Of a stretch of DNA of 43,791 nt, positions 15,553-24,065 are shown in pieces. The translations under genes were made by a program, and so were the position numbers. The stretch lies in NCBI GenBank assembly GCA_022842285.1, contig JALHPV010000023.1:1-43791 (forward strand), given 5' to 3'. This DNA is from Kofleriaceae bacterium (lineage in GTDB: Bacteria > Myxococcota_A > Polyangia > Haliangiales > Haliangiaceae). Under the pieces are notes generated by a model, which was not told where the DNA came from, did no database searches, and saw nothing but the letters and a program-made list of their open reading frames with translations. Each line of letters opens with the position of its first letter. Position 1 is the stretch's first letter.

Positions 15553-17514
15553 ATGGACCTGAAGGCGATCGCGAACATGAGCAACCGCGGCCTCGACCTC
15601 ACGACGGCCTTGCAGGTCCCGATGTGGGCGCATCACGTGCACGTGAGCGGCGGCGAGAAGGTGCCCGACGCCATCACCCGCTGCAACATCCACTGGCTGA
15701 CGCTCGACAAGTGGGCCCAACCGACGCTGCCCGACTACATCGCGAAGCTGCCGCGCCTCCGTTACCTCGAGCTGCGCAACGCCACCAAGCTGCGCCGGCT
15801 GCCCGACTTCGTGTTCGGCCTCCCGCAGCTCGATCAGCTGAATCTGGAAGGCAGCGCGATCGAAGCCCTCGACGGCGTCGAACGCCTGCCGATGCTCACG
15901 ACCATCCGCCTCGCGCGCACGTCGCTCGGCGGGGCCAAGGCCATCAGCGCGCTCGCGGCCAAGATCCCCATGGGCGAGGTGGCCCGCTACCAGCCGACGA
16001 CGATCTTCATCGATCGCCCCGATGTCGTTCCCCGGAACCGGGCCGAGGTGATTCGAGCGATCCAGGTCGGGGCGTTTCTGGAGAAGCCGAAGCTCGACGC
16101 GAGCGGTGGCAGGTTCGAAGGCCTCGACGTCTACTGGCGAGCCCCGAGGGCGAACTTCTCCCGGACCACGTGGCGCCACTGCAAGATCGCCGGCGATCTC
16201 ACGCGCTGCAACTTCGACGGCGCGACCTTCGAGGAGTGCATCTTCGTCAACGAGTGGTTCACGGGGATCAGCGCGAAGGGCGCCACGTTCCGCGGCTGCT
16301 ACTTCAAGGAATGCGTGATGAAGGGCGCGAACCTCGAAGGGGCCCGGTTCCTCGACCTGGCCCCCGACAGCTCGCTCGACCTCTCCGGCGCCAAGGCGCC
16401 GAAGCTCGAGCTCGGGGCGCGGTTCACGTCCCCCGAGGCGTCGAAGACGCTCGTCGCGCGGAAAGCCGATCTGCGCGCTGCGGCCATCACGATCGGGCTC
16501 ACGTCCCCTGCCAAGCGCCCAGGGCCGAAGGCGGCGTGGCCGACCACCAGCTTCGCCGGTGCGAAGACGAACCCGGCGACCCGGATCGCGTACGAGCCGC
16601 TCGCCGGCGTGGCGCCCGCGAAGGTGTCGACGGCGGCGCTGCCCGAGCCACCGAAGCGCATCCTCGTGGATCGGAACGGGCCGATCGCCCCCGTCCTGGG
16701 GCGCATCGACGCGGCAAACGCAGGGCTGTGGCTGCTGGTCGCTGACGCGAAGCTCGCCGCAGCGTGGCGCGGGGACGAGGACGAGGACGAGGACGACAAC
16801 GACTTTGCCCGCGCCGAGCAGGCGTCCGAGACCGGAAAGCTCACCCTTCGCGTCGGCGAAGGCCACGGCCTGATCGTCGGGGACGTCGGCGAGCATGGCT
16901 TCGCGTTCGCCTACGCGATCGATGACGGCGTCGCCTTGCTCGAGCTCGGTACGGTCGAGGACGACTTCGACGAGAGCATGGGGTGGAAGAAGCTGGCAAA
17001 GATCCATGGCGCCCACGTCCTGCAGCTCGCGGCGAAGCGACGCGCAAAGCTCGGTACGGTGACCGTGACGAGCGGCGCGCTGGCGCTGTTGCTGCCATAC
17101 GCCAAGCTCCGCGCGCGAGGTGCCGACCAGCTCGTCCTCCCGCTGCCGAACGGCACCTACGAGGTCTTCAAGGAGGCCTTCGCCGATCCGCCACCGATCG
17201 ACGAGCACGGCACGTACGTGGGACGCGTGCGGATCGTCCGCGCGAAGCCGACCGGGAAATCCAGTGCCGGCGCCCCCACCGCCGCGAAGCCGTCGAAGGC
17301 CCCACCCGTCGCGGGTGCCGTGTACCTCGAGCTCATCGAGGGAACGTCGCGGAAGTTCTGGGAGGCGACGGTCAAGGGCAAGGACTTCACGGTCCGCTTC
17401 GGTCGGATCGGCACGGACGGCCAGCGCGTGACGAAGTCGTTCGCGTCGCCGGCCGCCGCCGCCGACGAGCGCGACAAGCTCGTCGCGCAGAAGCGTCGGA
17501 AGGGCTACGGGTGA
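15553..17514 (+). CDS. LRR / pentapeptide-repeat / WGR-domain protein
   Basis: The protein has 653 residues and no signal peptide, so it is cytoplasmic. A leucine-rich segment lies at about 45-125 (LPRLRYLELRNATKLRRLP, LPQLDQLNLEGSAIEAL). Pentapeptide-like repeats follow at about 185-255 (LTRCNFDGATFEECIF, GATFRGCYFKECVMKGANLE), then a linker. A conserved-looking domain at about 370-540 carries an acidic run (GDEDEDEDDND near 407). A WGR domain ends the chain at about 588-653 (FWEATVKGKDFTVRFGRIG, then TKSFASPAAA). WGR domains occur in DNA-damage proteins such as PARPs and in bacterial regulators, and bind nucleic acid in PARPs. The combination suggests a scaffold or damage/defence protein. 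The ATG at 15553 was chosen because the upstream residues look non-coding. Confidence 0.82.
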   Translation: MDLKAIANMSNRGLDLTTALQVPMWAHHVHVSGGEKVPDAITRCNIHWLTLDKWAQPTLPDYIAKLPRLRYLELRNATKLRRLPDFVFGLPQLDQLNLEGSAIEALDGVERLPMLTTIRLARTSLGGAKAISALAAKIPMGEVARYQPTTIFIDRPDVVPRNRAEVIRAIQVGAFLEKPKLDASGGRFEGLDVYWRAPRANFSRTTWRHCKIAGDLTRCNFDGATFEECIFVNEWFTGISAKGATFRGCYFKECVMKGANLEGARFLDLAPDSSLDLSGAKAPKLELGARFTSPEASKTLVARKADLRAAAITIGLTSPAKRPGPKAAWPTTSFAGAKTNPATRIAYEPLAGVAPAKVSTAALPEPPKRILVDRNGPIAPVLGRIDAANAGLWLLVADAKLAAAWRGDEDEDEDDNDFARAEQASETGKLTLRVGEGHGLIVGDVGEHGFAFAYAIDDGVALLELGTVEDDFDESMGWKKLAKIHGAHVLQLAAKRRAKLGTVTVTSGALALLLPYAKLRARGADQLVLPLPNGTYEVFKEAFADPPPIDEHGTYVGRVRIVRAKPTGKSSAGAPTAAKPSKAPPVAGAVYLELIEGTSRKFWEATVKGKDFTVRFGRIGTDGQRVTKSFASPAAAADERDKLVAQKRRKGYG

Positions 17515-17594
17515 GGGGCGGCGGCTGGGAGCGAAGCCCGATCACTTAACGAATGAACGCCCGGGGCGGCGCGTATACACTGGACACCCTCGTG

Positions 17595-18803
17595 ATGCGC
17601 CCCACCGCACTGTGCCCCTTGCTGCTCTCGCTCGTGGCGGGCTGCTTCCCCACGCGCTCGTCGGAGCTCGCGTGCACGACCTCGGCGGAGTGCGAGGACG
17701 GGAGCTCCTGCTACATCGGCTACTGCCTCCCGATCGACGCCGGCATGGCGTCGATGATCGACGCTCCACCCGACGAGCCCGAGCCGGACGCCGCGCCCGA
17801 GTGCAGCGCCGAGTGGGGCACGCCACCGACCGTCGGTGACCCGTGCCGGTTCGCGAAGGGGCCGGCCGTCACCATCACGGGCACCCAGACACTCGACACC
17901 ACGAGCGGCCTCCTGGGCGGCGATGACGGCGAGCTCGTCTCCGTCGGTGGCATCCAGGCCCGCATGTACATCGTCGACTCCTTCACCGTGAATGCGGGAG
18001 CGACCCTGCGAGCGACCGGTCCGCACCCGGTCCTCGTGATCTCGTGGGGTGACATCTCGATCGCCGGCACCATCGACGTCTCGAGCAAGGCCGCCGCCAC
18101 CCCGATCGTGGGCGCGGGCGGCAACGCGACGACCTGCCCGGCGATCCCCGACGGTGGCACGAACAACAATGGCGGCGGCGCCGGTGGCGGCGGTGGTGGT
18201 CTCGGCACGGCCGGCGGCAACGGCGGACAGGGCGGCAGCAACGGCGGCCGCCAGATCGGCGCGACCGGCGGACCCTCCGCGTCTCCGCTCCTTCAGGGCG
18301 GTTGCCGCGGCGGTCGCGGTGGCAACACGCCCAACGCCGAGGGTGGCGGCGGCGGCGGTGCGATCTATCTCGTGTCCAAGACCCGCATCACGGTCAGCGG
18401 CACCATCGACGCCGGCGGTGCGGGTGGCCTCGGCGCGACGGGACGCGGCGGCGGCGGCGGCGGTGGCGCCGGCGGCATGATCGGCCTCGAGGCGCCGGTG
18501 GTCTCCACGACCGGTACGCTCGCCGCAAACGGTGGCGGCGGCGGCCAGGGCGTGGATGGCGATCCGGGTGGCGTGGGCCAGGACGGCAAGGCGACCGCGA
18601 CGGTCGCGACCGGTGGCGGCCCTGGCGGGGACCAGTGCGGTCCCGGTGGCGCCGGCGGGTTCGCCGCGACGGCCGCGACCGGCGGCGTCAACGGCAACTG
18701 CAGCTCGAACGGCGGCGGTGGCGGCGGCGGCGCGTACGGCATCATCGTCGTGAAGTCCCCGTCGAAGACCCTCGGCGGCGTCGTGACTCCGACTGCGCGC
18801 TAG
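17595..18803 (+). CDS. Glycine-rich secreted lipoprotein
   Basis: The protein has 402 residues. A signal peptide with lipobox (VAGC) is followed by a cysteine cluster C-x5-C-x5-C-x3-C (CTTSAECEDGSSCYIGYC), then an acidic Asp/Pro/Ala linker. The mature protein begins with a beta-rich domain (ITGTQTLDTTSGLLGGDDG and so on) and continues into a very Gly-rich part (GGGGGG runs) broken by short beta stretches such as IYLVSKTRITVSGTIDAGG. This looks like a parallel beta-helix or repetitive surface structure. The family is common in myxobacteria but has no defined function. The ATG at 17595 is chosen over upstream starts because it directly opens the signal peptide. A hairpin follows the stop immediately. 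Confidence 0.8.
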   Translation: MRPTALCPLLLSLVAGCFPTRSSELACTTSAECEDGSSCYIGYCLPIDAGMASMIDAPPDEPEPDAAPECSAEWGTPPTVGDPCRFAKGPAVTITGTQTLDTTSGLLGGDDGELVSVGGIQARMYIVDSFTVNAGATLRATGPHPVLVISWGDISIAGTIDVSSKAAATPIVGAGGNATTCPAIPDGGTNNNGGGAGGGGGGLGTAGGNGGQGGSNGGRQIGATGGPSASPLLQGGCRGGRGGNTPNAEGGGGGGAIYLVSKTRITVSGTIDAGGAGGLGATGRGGGGGGGAGGMIGLEAPVVSTTGTLAANGGGGGQGVDGDPGGVGQDGKATATVATGGGPGGDQCGPGGAGGFAATAATGGVNGNCSSNGGGGGGGAYGIIVVKSPSKTLGGVVTPTAR

Positions 18804-18842
18804 CTGCGTTTGCGTTCGCGTTCGGGGTGAAACGCGACGCAG
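18804..18842 (+). terminator. Hairpin after the glycine-rich lipoprotein
   Basis: The outer arms CTGCG (18804-18808) and CGCAG (18838-18842) enclose a perfect inner stem TCGCGTT (18816-18822)/AACGCGA (18831-18837) with an 8-nt loop. It begins directly after the TAG stop. There is no following T-run, so it is a terminator-like structure rather than a standard intrinsic terminator. Confidence 0.45.
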
Positions 18843-18961
18843 GTGTCATGGTTGTACTGTGGGGTCCGGTGCGCGGCATGCGTGGCGGTAAGGTCCGTCG
18901 ACGCTTGGCGTGCGAAGCGCCCCTCGACCTGCGGCGCGTTTTTTGAACCGTGCAGCGCGAG

Positions 18962-19780
18962 ATGAGCTCACGAGCTTGGCTGTGCCTGTTCATGGTGTCG
19001 GCCTGCAGCGACGATGGGAACAGCGGAAATAGCCCAACGGACGTCTCGTTCGGCGAGACCGCGATCGTGGTCGTCGTCAATCCCACGATCAACGACGTGA
19101 ATGCCCGGTCCGGGCTGCCCGTGCCGGGCGATGTCGTTGCGGAGATCACCCTGACCACGGACGACAATGTGAGCGCGACGACCGGTGCGGACGGCATCGC
19201 CGTGCTCGCGCCGGTGGCGGCCGGGACCCGCACGATCACCGTTTCGGGCGCGGTGAGCGGGGGCACGTTCACCGTCTCGGTCGCCGACAAGACCCTACGG
19301 GAGGTCGCGCTGGCGACAGACGTCGGACGCGCGCAGGTGATGGTCAACGTCGACTACAAGGCGGACCAGGTGTTCGAGGTGAACCCGACGATGAGTACCA
19401 CCGAGGTGAATGACATCCTCGCCGTCAGCGATCGCGTCGTGTTCTTCGGGGGAGGAAGCTACGTTGGCGACCTCACGTTCGGCGGGAGCCGCGTGACGCT
19501 GTTCGGTGAAGGGGTGCTCGGCGGAGAGGTGTTCCTGGACGGCAACGTGACCGTGAGCGGTAGCGATAGCCGGATTCGTGGCGCGCACATCACGGGCTCC
19601 CTCACGATGCCCGGAAGCAAGGTCGGACTGAGCTTCTCGCGCGTCGACGGAGCCGTCAGCTCCGACGGCAGCGACGGCATGCTGCTCAGCAACGCGCTGT
19701 GCGGCAGCGAAGCGATCACGGGGAGTGGCACCGTCGTGCTCGGGAATCGCGGGACCGCGCCCATCTCCGCATGTCCCTAG
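18962..19780 (+). CDS. Secreted lipoprotein with beta-helix-like C-terminal part
   Basis: The protein has about 272 residues. MSSRAWLCLFMVSAC gives a short lipoprotein signal peptide; a GTG at 18950 would add four residues. An Asn/Ser/Gly linker and an Ig-like segment (VVVVNPTINDVNARSGLPVPG) come first. The C-terminal half (VVFFGGGSYVGDLTFGGSRVTLFGEGVLGGEVFLDGN, divided into short strands) has the regular turns of a right-handed beta-helix. The last cysteine pair (ALCG, SACP) may form a disulfide. No family was recognised. The gene ends in CTAG-rich sequence next to a 13-bp palindrome GTGCGGACCGCAC at 19786-19798. Confidence 0.75.
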   Translation: MSSRAWLCLFMVSACSDDGNSGNSPTDVSFGETAIVVVVNPTINDVNARSGLPVPGDVVAEITLTTDDNVSATTGADGIAVLAPVAAGTRTITVSGAVSGGTFTVSVADKTLREVALATDVGRAQVMVNVDYKADQVFEVNPTMSTTEVNDILAVSDRVVFFGGGSYVGDLTFGGSRVTLFGEGVLGGEVFLDGNVTVSGSDSRIRGAHITGSLTMPGSKVGLSFSRVDGAVSSDGSDGMLLSNALCGSEAITGSGTVVLGNRGTAPISACP

Positions 19781-19850
19781 CTAGAGTGCGGACCGCACCG
19801 GGCGCCATCGAAGCTCTCCGCGACCGCACGAGACGGCCGCACGTCTCCCG

Positions 19851-20123
19851 CTATCCCTTCACTCTCCGGAACTCGACTGTTTCGCGAGAAGCGTTCGGGC
19901 AGGTCCTTGTTCGAGTCCCGAGCGGCGCAAACAGATCAGGCGTCGTGGCCGGCTGTGCCTCCGGATCCGTCACGCCACTGACCCGCAGACGCGAGGCCGC
20001 CACGCCGCGGTCGATGAGGTGCTGACGAAGCGCGACAGCCCGGCGCGAGGCGCGCTCGACCGCTCCCGGTGCTGGTGGCAGGGTGACGATGATCTCGACC
20101 AGGGTCGTGGGCGTGATCTCCAT
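19851..20123 (-). pseudogene. OmpA-like domain fragment
   Basis: Ninety codons are open. The piece RRAVALRQHLIDRGVAASRLRV followed by SG resembles the helix-loop of OmpA/MotB peptidoglycan-binding domains, where RA-x3-V-x3-L-x3-GV-x3-RL is common. The preceding strand (VEIIVTLPPAPG) takes the place of the usual HTD-containing strand, and the NxxLSxxRA aspartate region is missing. There is no signal peptide and no clear ribosome binding site. It is probably the degraded end of a larger envelope protein, although a very small intact protein cannot be excluded. Confidence 0.35.
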
Positions 20124-20208
20124 CCGCGCGGCTTATCCGTCGAGAACGTCGATGCAGGCGGCCGTCACATGTTCATCTTCGAAGCAGACCGCGGGCTAGC
20201 GGATCGAG

Positions 20209-20230
20209 GTCGCGACGGCAGCGTCGCGAC
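20209..20230 (-). terminator. Strong hairpin downstream of the FG-GAP gene
   Basis: GTCGCGAC (20209-20216) and GTCGCGAC (20223-20230) pair as an 8-bp stem with a 6-nt loop; each arm is also its own reverse complement. It begins 14 bp beyond the stop of the reverse-strand gene. No T-run follows. Confidence 0.45.
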
Positions 20231-20243
20231 TACTGTGACCGGG

Positions 20244-21650
20244 CTACTCATACGTGAACACGGCCCCGCTATTCGGCACACTGCCTGTCACAGGGCCGTC
20301 GACGCCGGTGGCGTTGCTGCTGTGATTCGGCGCGCCCGCAGCGATCATGTTTGCATCGGCGGAGATGCCGACGCCTGTTCCAAAGGACAGGGGCGACATC
20401 GGTGCCAGCGCCTTGATGTAGCGAAGGCGCTCCCAACCGGCGGGACGGTGCTCGTAAAGATAGAGGGACCCGCTGTCGGGCAGCTGGTCACCCTCCAAAG
20501 GCGTGCCCACACCCGTGCCGCCGTGATTCTCGCCGGGGACGCCTACGACGAGGAACGCGCCGCTGCTTGCGAGGGCAACGGCCCGTCCAAAGGAGTCGCC
20601 GTTGCTAGCGAACGCCGCCTTGAGGAAGCCGTCGGTCGCCCACGCGGTGCCGTTGCGTCGATACAGATAGACAGCGCCCGCACCGAGCTGCGAATCGTCC
20701 TCGGGCAGTTCGACGCTCGGGCTCGACTCGTCTGGTGCGCCCGCCGCGATGACAAGGCCATCGTCCGAGAGCGCGACAGCGTATCCAAAGTTGTCGCGTG
20801 CTCCGGTGTTCGTCGCCTTGAGGTACTCCTGCTGCGCCCACGTGTTCCCCGTGCGCGTGAACACGAACACCGCGCCGGCCTCGTCCGAGCCGTCGTCATC
20901 CTGGCTACCACCCACGCCGCGCGCGCCGCTTTGTTCCCCAGGCGCCCCGACGGCTAGCGTGTCCCCATCTGCATCGAGCGCGAGCGAGTAGCCGAACGCG
21001 TCGCCCCAGTCTTTCCGCTCGCTCTGCAGCGTCGCGACCTCGGTCCACGCCGCGCCATCGGGTACGAAGATGTTCACGAGCCCGGTATTGCTATCGAAGG
21101 TCGACCCGCCGACCGCGAGTGTCTCACCGTCCGCGGAGAGCGCGACCGCGACCCCGAACGCCATGGTGATCGTGTCGCGTTTGGACGAGATCACGCGTGC
21201 GCTCTGCTGCCAGTCGGTGCCCGTCCGCGCGTACACGTACGCGGCTCCTTCGAGGCCGTCCTCCGTCGGCGCGCCGATCGCGAGCCGAGATCCATCGGCC
21301 GATAGTGACAGCGCCAGGCCGAAGCTATCGCTCACCAGCGGGTCGAGCTCGACGTGCGCCTGCGCCGCCCACGTATCGCCGCTACGGACGAACACATCGA
21401 CAGTGGCCGACCGGATCGTGCCGACGGCGAGCGTGGCGCCGTCCGCGGACAGCGCCATTGTGCGACCGAAGTTCATGTTCTCTTCGGCGCTCGACGCCTT
21501 GATGACGTGCTCCGTACCCGCGACACCGACCAACGCGTCGGGCATCGCGTCGACGCTGGCATCGGGCTCGTTCGACGACGCATCGGGTTGGCCGGGTGAA
21601 TCGTCTCCGCAAGCCATGAGGACAAGCACGCAGAGGTATCGGACGTTCAT
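20244..21650 (-). CDS. FG-GAP/integrin-alpha-like propeller lipoprotein
   Basis: The protein has 468 residues. MNVRYLCVLVLMAC is a lipoprotein signal peptide, followed by an Asp/Pro/Ala/Ser linker (GQPDASSNEPDASVDAMPD). About seven FG-GAP-like repeats then follow, each with F[GS]-x3-A[LV]S-DG-x2-[LI]A[IV]GAP and a YLY or VFVF strand (for example LSADGSRLAIGAPTEDG). These fold as a beta-propeller like integrin-alpha heads. The start ATG (21648-21650) overlaps the stop of the upstream heme lipoprotein as ATGA, so the two are translationally coupled and probably work together at the cell surface. A paralogue of the same architecture lies at 26292-27812. Confidence 0.88.
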   Translation of the reverse strand: MNVRYLCVLVLMACGDDSPGQPDASSNEPDASVDAMPDALVGVAGTEHVIKASSAEENMNFGRTMALSADGATLAVGTIRSATVDVFVRSGDTWAAQAHVELDPLVSDSFGLALSLSADGSRLAIGAPTEDGLEGAAYVYARTGTDWQQSARVISSKRDTITMAFGVAVALSADGETLAVGGSTFDSNTGLVNIFVPDGAAWTEVATLQSERKDWGDAFGYSLALDADGDTLAVGAPGEQSGARGVGGSQDDDGSDEAGAVFVFTRTGNTWAQQEYLKATNTGARDNFGYAVALSDDGLVIAAGAPDESSPSVELPEDDSQLGAGAVYLYRRNGTAWATDGFLKAAFASNGDSFGRAVALASSGAFLVVGVPGENHGGTGVGTPLEGDQLPDSGSLYLYEHRPAGWERLRYIKALAPMSPLSFGTGVGISADANMIAAGAPNHSSNATGVDGPVTGSVPNSGAVFTYE

Positions 21651-22870
21651 GGGAAGCGCTCCTCGATCTCGTCGAGCACGACGGCACTCTCGTTGGCTAC
21701 TCGCGGCCGAATGCGTGGCCACGTGCCGGTCCACGCGAAGGCGCGTAGCTCGAACCAGTCGAGCGCGTTGTTGCCGAGGTCGACTGACAGGTCGTGGTCC
21801 GCGGACGTGAAGCGACCCGGAATCGTCATCGGTTCGATTCCGATGCTGCTCGCCCGATGGCGGACGAGATCGATAGGGGTGTGACAGCCCACGCACGACA
21901 GCGTCTTGAACGTGTGCATCGTGGGATTCTCGGTCGTCACGATCGCCGTGAGGGCGCGTAGCTGGTCGGTCATCGGGGCCGCATCGAAGGCGTTGCGATC
22001 GAGAGCGAGCGCAAAGCCACCTGGCGTATCTGAGACCGGCGTAGACGTTAGACCCAGGGCCGCCGGCCCGTCGGCGAGTGTCTGCTGAAACGCCTGGGTG
22101 GTCGGGATCTCGAGCCGAGGGAACGAAGTGCCGGAGCGCTCGACACCGCGAAACACCGTGAAGCGCCGGCTACCGTCGCGCGCATCCACCGTCGAGAACG
22201 TGACGCGAGACAGCTGCGCTGGCACTGCCAGGCGCCCGATCAATATGCGTACCGCGGCGCCGTGGGCGGTGGGCTCGATGGACGGATCGAGGTTGTAGAC
22301 TCCGAGCGGCGCGGCGGTCTGCATGCCATGTAGCTCTGCGATCGCGCGCAGGTCTGCGATGACCCCAGGCAGCTCGGCGCGTGGCACGTCGAAGAAGGCA
22401 TGAAGCGCAGCACTGAATACGCTGGGATCACCCGAGGGTGGTGCACCAGCGGCCGGCTGAAACACCAGGCGGAGCTGCCCGTCGGCGTTGGTTGGGCAGG
22501 GCCCCGTCGTCTCGCGATCGCAGAGATCGAAGCGCGCTGCGACGATGTGGTAATCGGCAAAGTCCCACGTCGACTCGCCGGGCATGGTCACGAGTCGGTC
22601 AAAGATCTCCCGCGGCACGAGATCGCCGGTGGTTCCCTGGATGCCCGAGAGCCGTCCCACCACCGATTCACGGAGGGGGTCCCGCGGTAGCCGGAACAGC
22701 ATCGACACGTCGTTGAGGCCGAGTGGATACGACGTAGAGGCATCGAGGTCGGACGCGTCGATCTGCGCATCGACGCTGGGTGCATCTGCGTGCGCGGCGT
22801 CGGCTGGAGCGGAGCCGGCCTCGCTGCATGCGGCCAAGCACGTGACCACGACCACCCAGCGCGTCACCAC
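21647..22870 (-). CDS. Secreted lipoprotein with one c-type heme motif
   Basis: The protein has 407 residues starting with GTG at 22870. MVTRWVVVVTCLAAC gives a lipobox (LAAC), followed by an Asp/Ala-rich linker (ADAAHADAPSVDAQIDASDLDAS). A large domain without a recognised family occupies about 60-310. A single CVGCH heme-binding motif lies at 326-330, and M342 is a possible sixth ligand. The chain therefore probably carries one covalent heme, as in cytochrome c-like or di-heme-peroxidase-related proteins that have lost a heme. It overlaps the downstream FG-GAP gene (ATGA). A role in extracytoplasmic electron transfer or heme-based sensing is inferred. Confidence 0.78.
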   Translation of the reverse strand: MVTRWVVVVTCLAACSEAGSAPADAAHADAPSVDAQIDASDLDASTSYPLGLNDVSMLFRLPRDPLRESVVGRLSGIQGTTGDLVPREIFDRLVTMPGESTWDFADYHIVAARFDLCDRETTGPCPTNADGQLRLVFQPAAGAPPSGDPSVFSAALHAFFDVPRAELPGVIADLRAIAELHGMQTAAPLGVYNLDPSIEPTAHGAAVRILIGRLAVPAQLSRVTFSTVDARDGSRRFTVFRGVERSGTSFPRLEIPTTQAFQQTLADGPAALGLTSTPVSDTPGGFALALDRNAFDAAPMTDQLRALTAIVTTENPTMHTFKTLSCVGCHTPIDLVRHRASSIGIEPMTIPGRFTSADHDLSVDLGNNALDWFELRAFAWTGTWPRIRPRVANESAVVLDEIEERFP

Positions 22871-23136
22871 GCTCGAACACTACTACGAAGCGCGCCGGCG
22901 ATGCAGACCAACATCGGCCATCGCTCGGTGCAGCAACTGTTGCGCGCGATGCTGCGGGTCTACGTGCCATCGGGAACGTGCACGGTCTCGACAACCCACC
23001 GACCTCGTTGATCGTCCCGTCCAGGGGCAGACGGCTCTTCACTGAGGTCTTCCTTCGCTTCGAGCCGTCTTCTTGGTGAGCTCCGACAGAGGTCCACTCG
23101 CTGTCGGCTCGCCGTACTGCATTGTCCGACCGCTCG
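22871..23136. other. 266-bp intergenic region with two successive hairpins
   Basis: No gene is visible. AGACGGCTC (23029-23037) and GAGCCGTCT (23062-23070) form a perfect 9-bp stem with a 24-nt loop. CCGACAG (23083-23089) and CTGTCGG (23101-23107) form a 7-bp stem with an 11-nt loop. They lie between the 3' end of one reverse-strand gene and the start of the next, so could serve as terminator or leader structure. Confidence 0.45.
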
Positions 23137-23904
23137 CTAGCGGATCGAGATCACGGCGGCAGCGTACAGCGTCGGGTGATCGGCGGTCACCGTGACCGCC
23201 TGCGGGCCTGCACTGCGCGTCGACGTCACGAGCGCGAGCGTGTCGCCTTCAGGCGCGGGTGGGGTCGGGCGCGCGCTGACGGTGATCGTATCGCCGCTGG
23301 CAGCCGTATATGCGACCTCGTCGAACCAGGCCCCGAAGCCGGCGACGACCACTTGCCCATCGGAGCCCAGTGGTCCGTCCGTGTCCACGGTCTGCACGGT
23401 TTGGCTCACCATGACGGTGGCGTCGCCTACTTGATCGACGCAGGCACTCGCGGCGTTCGCGATCTCCACGACCGCCACGTGGACCGGACCGTTGTCGAAG
23501 CTCGGCGTGACCGTGACCGTCTCGGCGCCCGCGAAGGCATTGCACGTGTGCCAGACCAGGACCTTCGAGCCGGTGATGCCACTGGTGGCCTCGACCTCGT
23601 TCGTCCACGTATGGCCGAGTGAATCCGTGATGGTCAAGATGGGCTGTTGTTGCGCCAGCGCGATGGCAACGAGCGCGCTGCCCGCCCGCACGTTCTGGGG
23701 AAGCGTGACGGACGTCCCCGAGAACCCGAAGGCGTGCTCGCGCTGGCGGACGGTCAGGGCGCCATCGGGAGCATCGGGAGCCTCGGGAGCGTCGAGAGCA
23801 GTGACGAGCGCATCGATGTCGCTGTCGGGCGCTCCGGCGAGCGGCACGGGGTCGAAGTCGACACGCCCGCATGCCGCGACAAGACCGAGCACCAGCAGCC
23901 GCAC
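23137..23904 (-). CDS. Secreted lipoprotein with the CGRVDFD N-terminal signature
   Basis: The protein has 255 residues from a GTG at 23904, chosen because it is the only in-frame start codon directly opening a signal peptide (MRLLVLGLVAAC). The mature N-terminus CGRVDFDP closely matches that of the FG-GAP lipoprotein at 27812 (CGRIDFD). An Asp/Ala/Pro linker is followed by a beta-sandwich-like domain (GTSVTLPQNVRAGSALVAIA, TVTPSFDNGPVHVAVVEI) that resembles domains often found in secreted myxobacterial proteins. Two or more cysteines (HTCNAF, ASACVD) may pair. The function is unknown. It ends AAAVISIR, a 3' end partly duplicated at 20195-20223. Confidence 0.78.
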   Translation of the reverse strand: MRLLVLGLVAACGRVDFDPVPLAGAPDSDIDALVTALDAPEAPDAPDGALTVRQREHAFGFSGTSVTLPQNVRAGSALVAIALAQQQPILTITDSLGHTWTNEVEATSGITGSKVLVWHTCNAFAGAETVTVTPSFDNGPVHVAVVEIANAASACVDQVGDATVMVSQTVQTVDTDGPLGSDGQVVVAGFGAWFDEVAYTAASGDTITVSARPTPPAPEGDTLALVTSTRSAGPQAVTVTADHPTLYAAAVISIR

Positions 23905-24065
23905 TGCTGCCCATCGTACCCGAACCGTGCCGTGACAAACCAGTGCACGGGCCGGATGCACGAGCGCATCGACCGAGAGCTCAGGTGGCGGGCCACCGCG
24001 TCGGACCCTGTCACACCTCTCACACCCGCTGGCGGTCTCGGCGTCGCGTGTTAGCACCGGACGGC

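Larger units (their letters stand above)
19781..20243. other. 463-bp gap with a gene fragment and hairpin
   Basis: No full-length gene is seen. The gap holds a palindrome (19786-19798), a 90-codon OmpA-like fragment on the reverse strand, a 29-bp sequence resembling the 3' end of the gene at 23137, and a hairpin next to the FG-GAP gene. It looks like a scar left by lost genes. Confidence 0.5.

Noticed and set aside
14908-17208. A 766-codon open frame on the reverse strand
   Set aside because: It overlaps the lipoprotein and LRR/WGR genes on the other strand. Its product is an Arg/Gly/Glu-rich low-complexity chain with no domain, which is typical of antisense frames in GC-rich DNA.
19903-19921. 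TTCGAGTCCC, resembling a tRNA T-loop
   Set aside because: The flanking bases do not form a T-stem, and no D-arm, anticodon arm or acceptor stem can be drawn nearby.
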